Origin: Porphyra umbilicalis
Taxonomy: Eukaryota; Rhodophyta; Bangiophyceae; Bangiales; Bangiaceae
NCBI GenBank assembly: GCA_002049455.2
Contig: KV918966.1
Span: forward strand, 62,001 to 126,000
Length of the DNA stretch: 64,000 bases
Reading direction: 5' to 3'
Both the position numbers and the translations under genes were made by a program. Below the pieces are notes generated by a model. The model was not told the origin of the DNA. It did no database searches and saw only the letters and a program-made list of their open reading frames with translations. Below, piece by piece: positions 55,997 through 64,000 of the stretch. Numbering within the stretch: the first letter of the stretch is position 1; every line of letters begins with the position of its first letter.

Positions 55997-57103
55997 TCAC
56001 GCAGCGTGTGGCATCGTGACCAACCATGAGTCTGAGTCCTCATCAAATAGATTGATGTCACCGGCCTTCAGGTCTTTGAGCTCGTCGCGCATGCAGCGGA
56101 CGACGCTCTTGCGTGCCTCAGCGCTCTCCGGGCGTAAGAACTTGGGATACTCCGCGTCATCCACATACTTCTTCAAGCAAGCCGCGGAGCCTTCACGAAC
56201 GGAGGTCCACCCCTCGCTCGGGTCCAACAACAGGAGCTCTCCTACGATGGACGCGGCTGCTCCATTCAAGTCCAGAGGTCGCTCCATTTCCTGGTCACCG
56301 TCCTGCAGTTTCAGGCGGTACCCAATGCTGCTTGCGCTACCGAGGGCCGCCGGCACCGCTGCTTGAGCAGTGTCATTCACACTGCCGGCCAGAACAACAC
56401 GTTCCAATGTGGCCTCTTTGACATCAGCGTCCAAGTAAACCCCCAGGATACGATAGGCCAACAGTCTTGCTGAGGCGCGTCGTCGATTGCATCGAGTACG
56501 TAGGCCCTTCCTCAACGCAGCTCTCACTGTACGCCGCTTCTGGGACCATCCACTCGCACCGTAATCAATCTTTCCGACACATTTCTCAACCGCCTTGTTC
56601 ACAACAGCAAGAAAGGGGGCGAGTGCAGTCTCGATTGGGGCCTTCCAGCTGCCCAGTGGGCGCGAGCCATGACAGGCATTCATGTTCAGGAGAGTCCGCT
56701 GCGCTGCCATTCGTACCAGGGTTCACGGACCCATTGCGTATCTTATTGAGCATGGCTTGGCCATACCTGGTAAACAGGCTGCTCACTTCATCCTGCAGGA
56801 GGTGACATCCATTGGTAAAAACAAGCGTACACGGGGCGAGGCGGACGTACGGAGATGCGCACAAGCGGCCATCGTCGAGCATTGATGTTAGGTCGTGTGT
56901 GGGCGTAGATCTACAAGAGGTAGAATAAAGCGGCACCAGAGCAGAGTACACACGAGCACCACGCTCGTATTCAACACCACGGTAGCACGTACCCCGTGAG
57001 CGTTCCACACACTCAGAAAAAGGGCGGCGTCGACGGCAGGCGAGTTCGGACCCGGTGAGCCCTGCGGGGCGCCGTTGTGGTTTTCAGCGTCACTTTCAGC
57101 CAT
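55997..57103 (-). CDS. Hypothetical multi-exon gene
   Basis: No family was recognised. A first exon begins at 57103 (MAESDAENHNGAPQGSPGPN) and can end at 56993, directly before GTACGT. A matching acceptor (CTCCTGCAG) ends at 56793, giving a 200-nt intron that keeps the frame: NAHG then DEVSSLFTRYGQAMLNKIRN. A nearer acceptor (TTCTACCTCTTGTAG, 82-nt intron) also exists but shifts the frame. The next strong frame is in another register, 56710-55997. It includes WKAPIETALAPFLAVVNKAV, GASGWSQKRRTVRAALRKGL, RASARLLAYRILGVYLDADV and EGWTSVREGSAACLKKYV, ending in an acidic NLFDEDSDSWLVTMPHAA. A second intron or a frame change must connect them; I could not fix its sites. The final frame is clearly protein-like. 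Confidence 0.5.
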
Positions 57104-58120
57104 CGCAGCGCCCGCACCCAAGGGGATGACTGCGATCTGTCATCAGTCGAAATCAGGCGCAGGTGACAGACTGACCCAGGCCGATCGTTCTTCAGAGCCG
57201 AGCGTAACAACATGTCCACGTCTCGCGCCTACGTCAGTTCATACGTCAGTCCCTACAGCATGCGCTGCGCGGTGCGCTGCGCCGAGCGCCGCGCTCTACC
57301 AGCTTGTGTGCCGGGCAATCTCCGCCCGCACGCACCTCATACGTATCCGGGAGACGACGGATCTCATGTGAGACCACCGCAAGCTCAAAAGCCCAGCCAC
57401 ATACTGTCGCCCTGGAAAAAGTACGATCATTAGAGACAAATGGTGCATGCAGAGTGCGGCACAGTCCTGCAGATTGATGCCGCGCCTAGAGATACGGTCA
57501 GACTGCTGACGGCAGCACCAGAGGTTACCAGACACTGACCTCCACTTCTCGCGCCTGGGCGGTATGTGTACTCGAAGTACCTGAGGTAGTTCCTCACAAG
57601 AATGGCAAGTTGCTGATTAGGACTTCCATTCGGAGATATCGCGTTATCCGGTTGCTTGATGGTGGCGGACGAGTGAGCTCGATTTGGTGGCCGCCGCCCT
57701 CCACGCCTCGGCCGAACCTCGCGGCGCCACACACTTGAGGGGTCGCCGCTGGGGAGCGTTGCAGTGAGGGGGCGCCAGTGGCACACGGGTGTGGAGGGCC
57801 GCGCCAGTTCTGTGTGCGTGCGGGCAGCAGGGGCTAGGTTTGGACGAGGCGCTCGTCGAGCTGTGCGCGCGCGGCGCCCGATGCATGCCCTCGTGTCGTC
57901 GACCTCGCGTGCCCCTCTTCGTCTTCAGCACTCCTTTCTCCACCCCCGACCCTCCCACGCCCTGGTTTGTCATTCTTTTCCGTTTGACGCACCCCGATCC
58001 ACATCCGCTTGCCCCCCCACCACCACGTTCACATAGAGAGGCTGACACTTGTGACAGCTACCCCGCTTTCCAACGCGTGATATTCACTTACACCCAGTGC
58101 GGTACGGACCTATATCATAA
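57104..58120. other. No clear gene
   Basis: A reverse stretch at about 57640-57530 (SPNQQLAILVRNYLRYFEYT) has protein character and could be an exon on the same strand as the preceding gene, but nothing else supports it. The remainder has short or low-complexity frames. Confidence 0.3.
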
Positions 58121-59140
58121 GTCGGCCACCTTCGGGGAGGCCGGCTGGATCGCGGCCCGCCCCACTGCTGGGCAGGGCCGCGTATCCACGCCGTCGGCGT
58201 GGGCGCCCCTTTTGTGAGGGCGCCCGCCGGCGGTGCAAGAGGGCCGTCTCTTTGGTTAGGCGGCCCCAGGACACTGTTTGGGCCGCCTCTGGACAGGCGG
58301 CCCCGGTGCAAACCTCAGTCGGCCACCTTCGGGGAGGCCGGCTGGATCGCGGCCCGCCCTTCTGCTGGGCAGGGCCGTGTATCCACGCCGTCGGCGCGGG
58401 CGCCCCTTTTGTGAGGGCGCCCGCCGGCGGCGCGAGAGGGCCGCCTCTTTGGTTAGGCGGCCCCGGGACACTGTTTGGGCCGCCTCTCGACAGGCGGCCC
58501 TGGTGCAAATCTGAGTCGGCCACCTTCGAGTAGGCCGGCTGGATCGCGGCCCGCCCCACTGCTGGGAAGGGCCGCGTATCCACGCCTTCAACGTGGGCGC
58601 CCCTTTTGTGAGGGCGCCCGCCGGCGGTGCAAGAGGGCCGCCACTTGGGTAAGGCGGCCCCGGGACACTGTTTGGGCCGCCTCTGGACAAGCGGCCCCGG
58701 TGTAAACCTGAGTCGACCACCTCCGGGGAGGCCGGCTGGATCGCGGCCCGCTCCTCTGCTGGGCAGGGCCGTGTATCCACGCCGTCGGCGCGGGCGCTTC
58801 TTTTGTGAGGGCGCACGCCGGCGGCGCGAGAGGGCCGCCTCTTTGGTTAGGCGGCCCCAGGACACTGTTTGGGCCGCCTCTGGACAGGCGGCCCCGGTGC
58901 AAACCTGAGTCGGCCACCTTCGGGGAGGCCGGCTGGATCGCGGCCCGCCCCACTGCTGGGCAGGGCCGTGTATCCACGCCGTCGGCGCGGGCGCCCCTTT
59001 TGTGAGGGCGCCCGCCGGCGGCGCGAGAGGGCCGCCTCTTTGGTTAGGCGGCCCCGGGACACTGTTTGGGCCGCCTCTGGACAGGCGGCCCTGGTGCAAA
59101 TCTGAGTCGGCCACCTTCGGGGAGGCCGGCTGTGTGGCGG
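58121..59140. repeat. 197-bp satellite, five copies and a partial sixth, hairpin-rich
   Basis: Units start with GTCGGCCACCTTC-type sequence at 58121, 58318, 58515, 58712 and 58909, each exactly 197 bp apart. A sixth begins at 59106 and loses similarity after about 35 bp. Copies differ at only a few sites. Each unit holds three short palindromes: GGGCGCCC (loop about 8) GGGCGCCC; GGCCGCCT (loop TTTGGTT or similar) AGGCGGCC; and GGGCCGCCT (loop CTGGAC) AGGCGGCCC. The second and third can also pair with each other. Because 197 is not a multiple of three, the long frames across the array change register between units and are not taken as coding. Confidence 0.92.
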
Positions 59141-59257
59141 CCCACCCCTTCGAACTGTCTGCTCGATCGACGTCGAAACATTACGGCCACAGTCCTGTAA
59201 GAAAAGGTCCCGCAACGTGATAAAACCGCTTGCGGAGACGGTGAGGCCGCTCCCGGT

Positions 59258-60184
59258 ATGTCAAAGCACGGTAGTCCGCCGAGTCCCAACGGCGACGACG
59301 TCCCAATGAGCGGATCTGACGAGGTTTCGGGGCGCGGTGTCAACTATGCGCGCGGTCAGCGGCGCCGTTTCGGTCGGGCCCAAGCTAACGCGGCACGACT
59401 GGCGGCTGAGGCGCTGCGGATCGCCCAAGCCGCGGCAGCGGCGGCCGACGCCTTGCAAAGCTCACGGCTGGATGGAGCCCTGCAAGCGGCTCGGCGGGAC
59501 GTCGGCCGGTCAGGCGCGAACGATCTTCCACACCCCCCTGCTGCCGTCGCGGCGTCTGGCGGGCAGATGGCAGCCGTCGCGGCGTCTGGCGGGCAGACGG
59601 AGGGTGTGCGGCCCGCTCGACAACCTGGGCAACTGCTGTCGGAACCGGCGTCGGCACAGACTCAGCAGGCTATTGGGTCGGGCCCCGTTGCACAGGCGGT
59701 TCACTCTGCGTTTGTGTCCGTCATCCAAGGGGCTCGCGGCACGCTCATTGGCTCCGTTGGCGGGCTGTCATCTGGGCAGCTGAATATGGCGCTAGCTGCG
59801 CTCGAATTCGCTGGCCCGGGCTTCCTGCCCGACACTAAGCGCCTTGAGATTATGCGGGGCTGCTCATCGGGATGTGGACACGTGGCGGGCCTCGATTCGA
59901 CGATGTTGGGAGCTGTAAGCATTCTGCAAGGAGGTGGCACTGTCACGCAGGCGGCCCGATTTCTGCGCCAAGGCCTCTCGTCGCACGCGTGCGACGGAGC
60001 GTGCAGCCAGGCGCACCGTCCGTCGTCTCGACTGGTGGACACGCCATCTAAGCGACCCGCTCTGCAACCATCCCGCCGTCCCCGCCCCCACCTACGAGGC
60101 GTTTCGCGGTCACCGCAGGACACAAAGGCCGTAGCGTGCAGCGCTCAAAGCGACGCCCGAGCGGGGATGGTCGAGGGTGCTTGA
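59258..60184 (+). CDS. Hypothetical 308-residue protein with two CxxxC-H motifs
   Basis: No family was recognised. The start is the first Met after the satellite (MSKHGSPPSPNGDDVPMSGS). Residues 36-82 are basic and Ala-rich, likely helical or coiled (RRRFGRAQANAARLAAEALR). A perfect 10-residue duplication AAVAASGGQ(M/T) lies at 95-114. The central part (VAQAVHSAFVSVIQGARGTL, LNMALAALEFAGPGFLPDTK) looks globular. Two similar motifs, CSSGCGH and CDGACSQAH, could bind one zinc together. The tail is basic and Ser/Pro-rich. The end overlaps the next gene by 49 bp in a different register (-1), an arrangement common in mobile elements but also possible by chance. It may be a partner gene of the demethylase. 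Confidence 0.5.
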   Translation: MSKHGSPPSPNGDDVPMSGSDEVSGRGVNYARGQRRRFGRAQANAARLAAEALRIAQAAAAAADALQSSRLDGALQAARRDVGRSGANDLPHPPAAVAASGGQMAAVAASGGQTEGVRPARQPGQLLSEPASAQTQQAIGSGPVAQAVHSAFVSVIQGARGTLIGSVGGLSSGQLNMALAALEFAGPGFLPDTKRLEIMRGCSSGCGHVAGLDSTMLGAVSILQGGGTVTQAARFLRQGLSSHACDGACSQAHRPSSRLVDTPSKRPALQPSRRPRPHLRGVSRSPQDTKAVACSAQSDARAGMVEGA

Positions 60185-62070
60185 AAGACGCACTCTCCGA
60201 CCAGCTACCCGCTGGTGACAGCACAGCCGCTCCACAAGCGGATGGCGCTCGTCAGGAACCGCGACGCTTGCAACACGGGGACCCTGTCGTGGAGACGCGG
60301 GCTGCCGCGCCAAGGGCCCTGGGCTTTCACCCAATTCCTATTACCTGCTTAAGTACCGTACAGGAACTCGGACTGCATGGTTTGATTCGATCGCAGGCAG
60401 CGTCGATCCGTACATTTGGTGCACACGTGTTCCGAATAGTAACACCTGATATTCGACCTGTGCCATCTCTAGCGCCCCAGCGAAAGGTTGGGGTGAAGGT
60501 CCGGGTGCGGGTTCAGACTTTCCCGCAATACCCAACTATAGTCAGCGAGTCCTTCGCTGGCAGTGCAGAGCCAGACCCTGCTATCAAGCGCGACGGGCTC
60601 CAAGCACAGGTGCCGCCTGAACGGGAGATGATGCTATTGACTGCTGTTATCAAAAGAAGGATGCGCGAGAGCACAACCGCTCTTCGCGCCCGATACAAGG
60701 GCTTCGGTGTACCGCAGTTCCTTCAGAACGTGAATGATCTGAGGGTCACCTGGGTGAGAGGTATGACATCAAGCGGCCACGAGACAAGAGCCCTGGGTCC
60801 CGCAAAGCCTAATCCAATAGACGTGTACTACGTATCGGACATGACTCCAGCCAATGAGGATGGGTGTGGCAGGAGCCTGGGTGACAGTGCCTGTGCAGCT
60901 GAACCAGAGCCATTGCTGTCTAGTGAACGACTCCACAACCCTCTCACGCTGAACCACCATAGCATGTTAGGCGCATTTGCCACATACGAGGGTATCAACA
61001 CTAGTCTGCTCTACATGGGAAGCGTCGGCTCGCACTTCAGCTGGCATGTTGAAGACCATCTTCTTCAGTCGGTCGCCTACCTGCAGTCCGGAGCGAGTAA
61101 GTTCTGGTTTTTCGTTCCGAGATCTGAAGTCCCCAAGATGGTACGCGTCATGAGTGAATGCATGGACCCTGTCGTGCTGGCGGCAGCAGGAGGAGATGTG
61201 TGGAAGGTTCTCGCTGAAAAGGCCGTCTTGTGGCCGGCGTCGTTTTTCCTCGCCCACGGCATTCGCGTCGGCTTCCATGAAATGAAAGCAGGGGACTTCG
61301 TCGTCACAGGCTATGGTGTTCCGCACAGCGGCTTCAACGCAGGGAATAACGTAGCATCTGCAGTGAATATTGCGTGCACTGGATGGCTTGTGCACGCGAT
61401 TGAACACGCGGCCCACTGGCGTGGAAAGATTGGTATGCTGATTTCTTTCGAGAAGCTGCTGGTTCTTAGCGCTCTGAAGCTTGCTGATGGGAAGTGGTGG
61501 TGTGGTGACGCGCGATCCTACGAGGAATGCGACCCAGCAGAGTTCCGAAGAGACCTGAAAGTCATGACGTCCTACTTGACGGAGTACCTGGACTGCGTCC
61601 TGGAGTACATGAGTCGCAACTCGCACCCAGCGTGGAACGGGAAGAAGCCAACTGTGCTGGACTTGCAAGCGGCCCCCCAGGTTGTTCAGCAGTTCGTCCG
61701 TGACAACGCGATTAAACCAGCGGGGAAACCCTTGGTACTCCCGAACGAGAACGAGGGAACCGCTACAGACTACTCTGTCGACGGTGCGGCGTGCCCTCAC
61801 TGTGGAATGGTCGTCTGGCTATCTGTAGTTGTATGTCCGGCCTGCATTGAGCAGCTGGGAGATGGAGCAGGACCTAGAGCGCCTATCTGTTGCTGGCGAT
61901 GCGCGCCAGCCATGTACGACGACTTGCACTACAAGCCCGAGCAGGCCGACGGGAAGCAGCCGCTCCTAGTCGGATGTCACTCTCCTTTGGTGGTGCAACG
62001 GCTGTCCAATGGCTGCGCCTACTTGCTAGCGGATAAGTTGAAGAGAGTTGGGGCAGAGAGAGGTGACTAG
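60136..62070 (+). CDS. JARID1/KDM5-like histone lysine demethylase (JmjN, JmjC, C5HC2)
   Basis: JmjC enzymes oxidatively remove methyl groups from histone lysines using Fe(II) and 2-oxoglutarate; the KDM5 group acts on H3K4. The 644-residue protein shows a JmjN-like segment at 65-105 (HPIPITCLSTVQELGLHGLI, FGAHVFRIVTP). The JmjC core lies at about 275-425: LLYMGSVGSHFSWHVEDHLL with iron ligands H304 and E306, then ASKFWFFVP with K322 for 2-oxoglutarate, and GYGVPHSGFNAGNN with third ligand H397. WHVEDH and PHSGFN are closest to KDM5/JARID1. A C5HC2-like zinc region at 553-589 follows (CPHCGMVVWLSVVVCPAC, ICCWRCAP). ARID, PHD and PLU-1 parts of animal KDM5 are absent, so it is short. All ligands are present and the frame is unbroken. 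The start overlaps the preceding gene. It converges with a transposon-type gene 434 bp away. Target residue is inferred from similarity only. Confidence 0.85.
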   Translation: MQRSKRRPSGDGRGCLKDALSDQLPAGDSTAAPQADGARQEPRRLQHGDPVVETRAAAPRALGFHPIPITCLSTVQELGLHGLIRSQAASIRTFGAHVFRIVTPDIRPVPSLAPQRKVGVKVRVRVQTFPQYPTIVSESFAGSAEPDPAIKRDGLQAQVPPEREMMLLTAVIKRRMRESTTALRARYKGFGVPQFLQNVNDLRVTWVRGMTSSGHETRALGPAKPNPIDVYYVSDMTPANEDGCGRSLGDSACAAEPEPLLSSERLHNPLTLNHHSMLGAFATYEGINTSLLYMGSVGSHFSWHVEDHLLQSVAYLQSGASKFWFFVPRSEVPKMVRVMSECMDPVVLAAAGGDVWKVLAEKAVLWPASFFLAHGIRVGFHEMKAGDFVVTGYGVPHSGFNAGNNVASAVNIACTGWLVHAIEHAAHWRGKIGMLISFEKLLVLSALKLADGKWWCGDARSYEECDPAEFRRDLKVMTSYLTEYLDCVLEYMSRNSHPAWNGKKPTVLDLQAAPQVVQQFVRDNAIKPAGKPLVLPNENEGTATDYSVDGAACPHCGMVVWLSVVVCPACIEQLGDGAGPRAPICCWRCAPAMYDDLHYKPEQADGKQPLLVGCHSPLVVQRLSNGCAYLLADKLKRVGAERGD

Positions 62071-62503
62071 ATCAGCAGCGTTTTGGATGTTTCTGAGGTT
62101 CGGTCTTCTGGAATGAGTTCGAGTTTGTTTGCGGCGACATGACGCGCGGAGGGTACCTTCGTGACGTATGCTGTATTTCTTCGATTCATTGGAATGGTTT
62201 TAAACGAGTACTCTCCAGGCAAAGGTGCTATGGGTGGGAGCGCCTCAATCCGTGCTTTCCGCCCCGCCATTCACGTAGCATTGGCATGGCTCGCGATCCA
62301 CGAGCTATCCCCACAATCCAAACTACAGCGTACAAGTTACGGCGTCGGAAACAGGCTATGGCAAGAGTGCCCATAGTGCAAAGACAGCATATTAGTGCAA
62401 AGACAGCATATTACCAAGTGAGGCGGACAAATGTTAAGCATGCGCTGAACGCACTACTCTATCTCCTGTGTGCATGCTTTGCGAAAGACACATGTAGCTT
62501 CCC
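62071..62503. other. Spacer between convergent genes with a 20-bp tandem duplication
   Basis: No gene. AGTGCAAAGACAGCATATT occurs twice in a row at about 62377-62414. The spacer would hold the 3' ends of both converging genes. Confidence 0.6.
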
Positions 62504-63967
62504 TCAACCACTCTTAAAATGAAAGCCCGACTTCTTGGTGAACAGCACGTTGTGCGTACCGCGAGGGAGAACAAAAGCAGACTGCTTCACCCGCTCAGCG
62601 GGCACGAGAGACACACTGGGTGTAGAATCAAGTGTGACCACCGCAGGTTTCCCCACGATGGATAAGGCCAAATACGACACTTTCCACGCTTCACACTCGA
62701 GGTGTAGCTCTTCCGCAATAGTGCCGATCGCTCGGATCCGACAGAATTGGAATCTCTGCACTCCTGTGGCACCGGAGTCGCTCACTCCGTCAGATGGCCC
62801 TCCGTCTTGGGGCACTGACACCGTCGAACCCTCTCGAATAAGGAATGATCTCTGCGGGTGCCTGGCTCTCCTCCAGAACTTGATGAGCGCGTTGGGTGCA
62901 TGAGCCCTCCAGAGCTCCTCTGTCGAGACAGAGACTGTTCTCAGTGCTTCCTTGCCTCGCCAATCTCCGACGATGGTAGATGCCAACCGCCGCTGCGGAG
63001 CGAGTCTGTGGAACGAGACGGCCTTCAACGGATTTCCGGCCAGGCCAAGCAGCCACGACGGAGGGATGCCATGCTCCTCTGGCATGGAGAGCGCCCTTGA
63101 GTACTGCTCTGTGTCTCTCCACCTCTGCATTGAGTACTCCGCTGCGTTTCGATGGTTACTCTGGCTGACCTCGCGCTTCGCCATCTGATGGAAGTTCTCA
63201 AATATCAGCTCGCATATTGCTGAGCCGAGCTGCACCAACGGTAACGTACGATAAAGAAGCTCGATCAGGCGATGGACAGACGGTCGCTCCCATTTTCCAT
63301 TGAATGGTAGCAGGCGACGTATCTCAATCATGAGGCTTTCGCCGAGACGTTGGAGCTCCACGACAGTTGGCCGCTCCTTTATGGCCTGCTCTCCGTCGGA
63401 CGAAAGCGTAGGCCTATAAAATAGGGCAGTAGAAAACTGTCGTAGGGCCTTCAGTGCGCGAAGCGTAGTAACCGCATGTGTACAGGTAGTTGGAGTGTGC
63501 ACACCATACTCCAAGACCGTGGGACTCACGGTAAGCAGCACGGCGTAGTCGGACATGGAAAGCGTTGCGCCACCCATTTTTTCAGGCTCAAAGGAGGAAA
63601 GTACCGTGTGTTTCGGAACACGTTTTGCACTGCGGCGCATTTCCACCACGAACTTGTCACGCTGCTCAACAGAGAGAGACTCGTACGCTTCCATCAGTAG
63701 GTTGGATCCAATGTTGTAGTACAGAAGATGAGATGGAGGAACAATCACATGTTCATGTATGTCAAACGTCCCTGGACCTCGAGCATCAGTCAGGCGCATC
63801 ATCAGGCTACCTGACTTGTCCGTAACGCCGTTTAGGAGGAGTGCGCCTTTCAAAGCTTCGGCAGACAACTGAGTAGATGTCTTCAGTGCGGACATGATGG
63901 CAGCTGTTCTCTCTTGCACTCTGGAGTATCGGGTGTCTTTGACATCAAAAGAAGCGGTGCTGCTCAT
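62504..63967 (-). CDS. Transposon-type protein (C-terminal part of a large DNA-transposon protein)
   Basis: The 487-residue protein resembles the second half of large transposon proteins found in many copies in algae and other protists; I cannot name the superfamily. Landmarks: VPPSHLLYYNIGSNLLMEAY (76-95) and a following RRSAKRVPKH; KMGGATLSMSDYAVLLTVSP (130-149); GKWERPSVHRLIELLYRTLP (224-243); and SAICELIFENFHQMAKREVS then QSNHRNAAEYSMQRW (249-282), where a Glu and His-Gln occur as in an acidic catalytic block. The tail is a mixed domain. The ATG at 63967 has no acceptable upstream alternative in the window, and the first part of such proteins, with earlier catalytic residues, may lie beyond 64000 or be missing. 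The frame is unbroken. Confidence 0.55.
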   Translation of the reverse strand: MSSTASFDVKDTRYSRVQERTAAIMSALKTSTQLSAEALKGALLLNGVTDKSGSLMMRLTDARGPGTFDIHEHVIVPPSHLLYYNIGSNLLMEAYESLSVEQRDKFVVEMRRSAKRVPKHTVLSSFEPEKMGGATLSMSDYAVLLTVSPTVLEYGVHTPTTCTHAVTTLRALKALRQFSTALFYRPTLSSDGEQAIKERPTVVELQRLGESLMIEIRRLLPFNGKWERPSVHRLIELLYRTLPLVQLGSAICELIFENFHQMAKREVSQSNHRNAAEYSMQRWRDTEQYSRALSMPEEHGIPPSWLLGLAGNPLKAVSFHRLAPQRRLASTIVGDWRGKEALRTVSVSTEELWRAHAPNALIKFWRRARHPQRSFLIREGSTVSVPQDGGPSDGVSDSGATGVQRFQFCRIRAIGTIAEELHLECEAWKVSYLALSIVGKPAVVTLDSTPSVSLVPAERVKQSAFVLPRGTHNVLFTKKSGFHFKSG

Positions 63968-64000
63968 CGCGCGCTCCTTCCTCTCACTCCTGGTCTTCGG

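Noticed and set aside
58110-59114. 334-aa minus-strand ORF across the 197-bp array
   Set aside because: The 197-bp period is not divisible by three, so the repeat peptide changes between units. The hairpin structure and multiple open frames indicate satellite DNA.

Overview
This looks like nuclear DNA of a GC-rich eukaryote that uses few introns. Long intronless frames encode eukaryote-only chromatin and membrane-signalling proteins: an Enhancer-of-zeste homologue, a Su(z)12 homologue, a JmjN/JmjC/C5HC2 histone demethylase and an OCRL/INPP5B-type inositol 5-phosphatase. The plant-like Cys motif in the E(z) homologue, the GC content, the scarcity of introns and the many DNA-transposon genes would suit a bangiophyte red alga (Porphyra/Pyropia-like). 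That placement is inference; other GC-rich protists are not excluded. No rRNA, confident tRNA, CRISPR, retroviral or other virus-like element was recognised.

Layout. 1-4.9 kb: GC-rich low-complexity DNA around an intact IS630/Tc1-type transposase, then a ~120-bp minisatellite. 4.9-17.5 kb: mostly unassignable DNA with a small CxxC protein, a 15-bp minisatellite, a tandem 241-bp repeat carrying tRNA-promoter-like boxes, and a GCC-rich block. 17.5-26.5 kb: the most gene-like block, with a broken E(z) homologue (+), a decayed OCRL-like phosphatase (-) and a Su(z)12 homologue (+). 26.5-38.3 kb: Ala/Gly-rich frames, one Cys-rich gene split at a C8 run, a G-rich tract, and a textbook non-autonomous hAT element with an 8-bp target duplication. 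38.3-39.9 kb: an intact, probably secreted adenosine deaminase-family enzyme. 39.9-48.9 kb: C-run-rich DNA, a 217-bp tandem duplication, a ~1.47-kb terminal-inverted-repeat element and an unassigned acidic-tailed gene. 48.9-52.1 kb: a DDE-type transposase-like gene broken by one in-frame TGA and frame changes. 52.1-58.1 kb: repeats plus one unassigned gene that seems to have an intron. 58.1-64 kb: a 197-bp hairpin-rich satellite, an unassigned 308-aa gene, the JARID1/KDM5-like demethylase, and a convergent transposon-type gene.

Functional reading. E(z) and Su(z)12 are partners in Polycomb repressive complex 2 (H3K27 methylation), and here they lie in the same orientation within 9 kb. This E(z) copy has an in-frame TAG and loses SET homology halfway through the domain, so it is probably inactive or misassembled. 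The KDM5-like demethylase sits among repeats and beside a transposon-type gene, which raises but does not prove the idea of a mobile element carrying a chromatin modifier. Much of the rest is GC-skewed low-complexity sequence in which most reading frames on both strands are open by chance; those frames were not called as genes.
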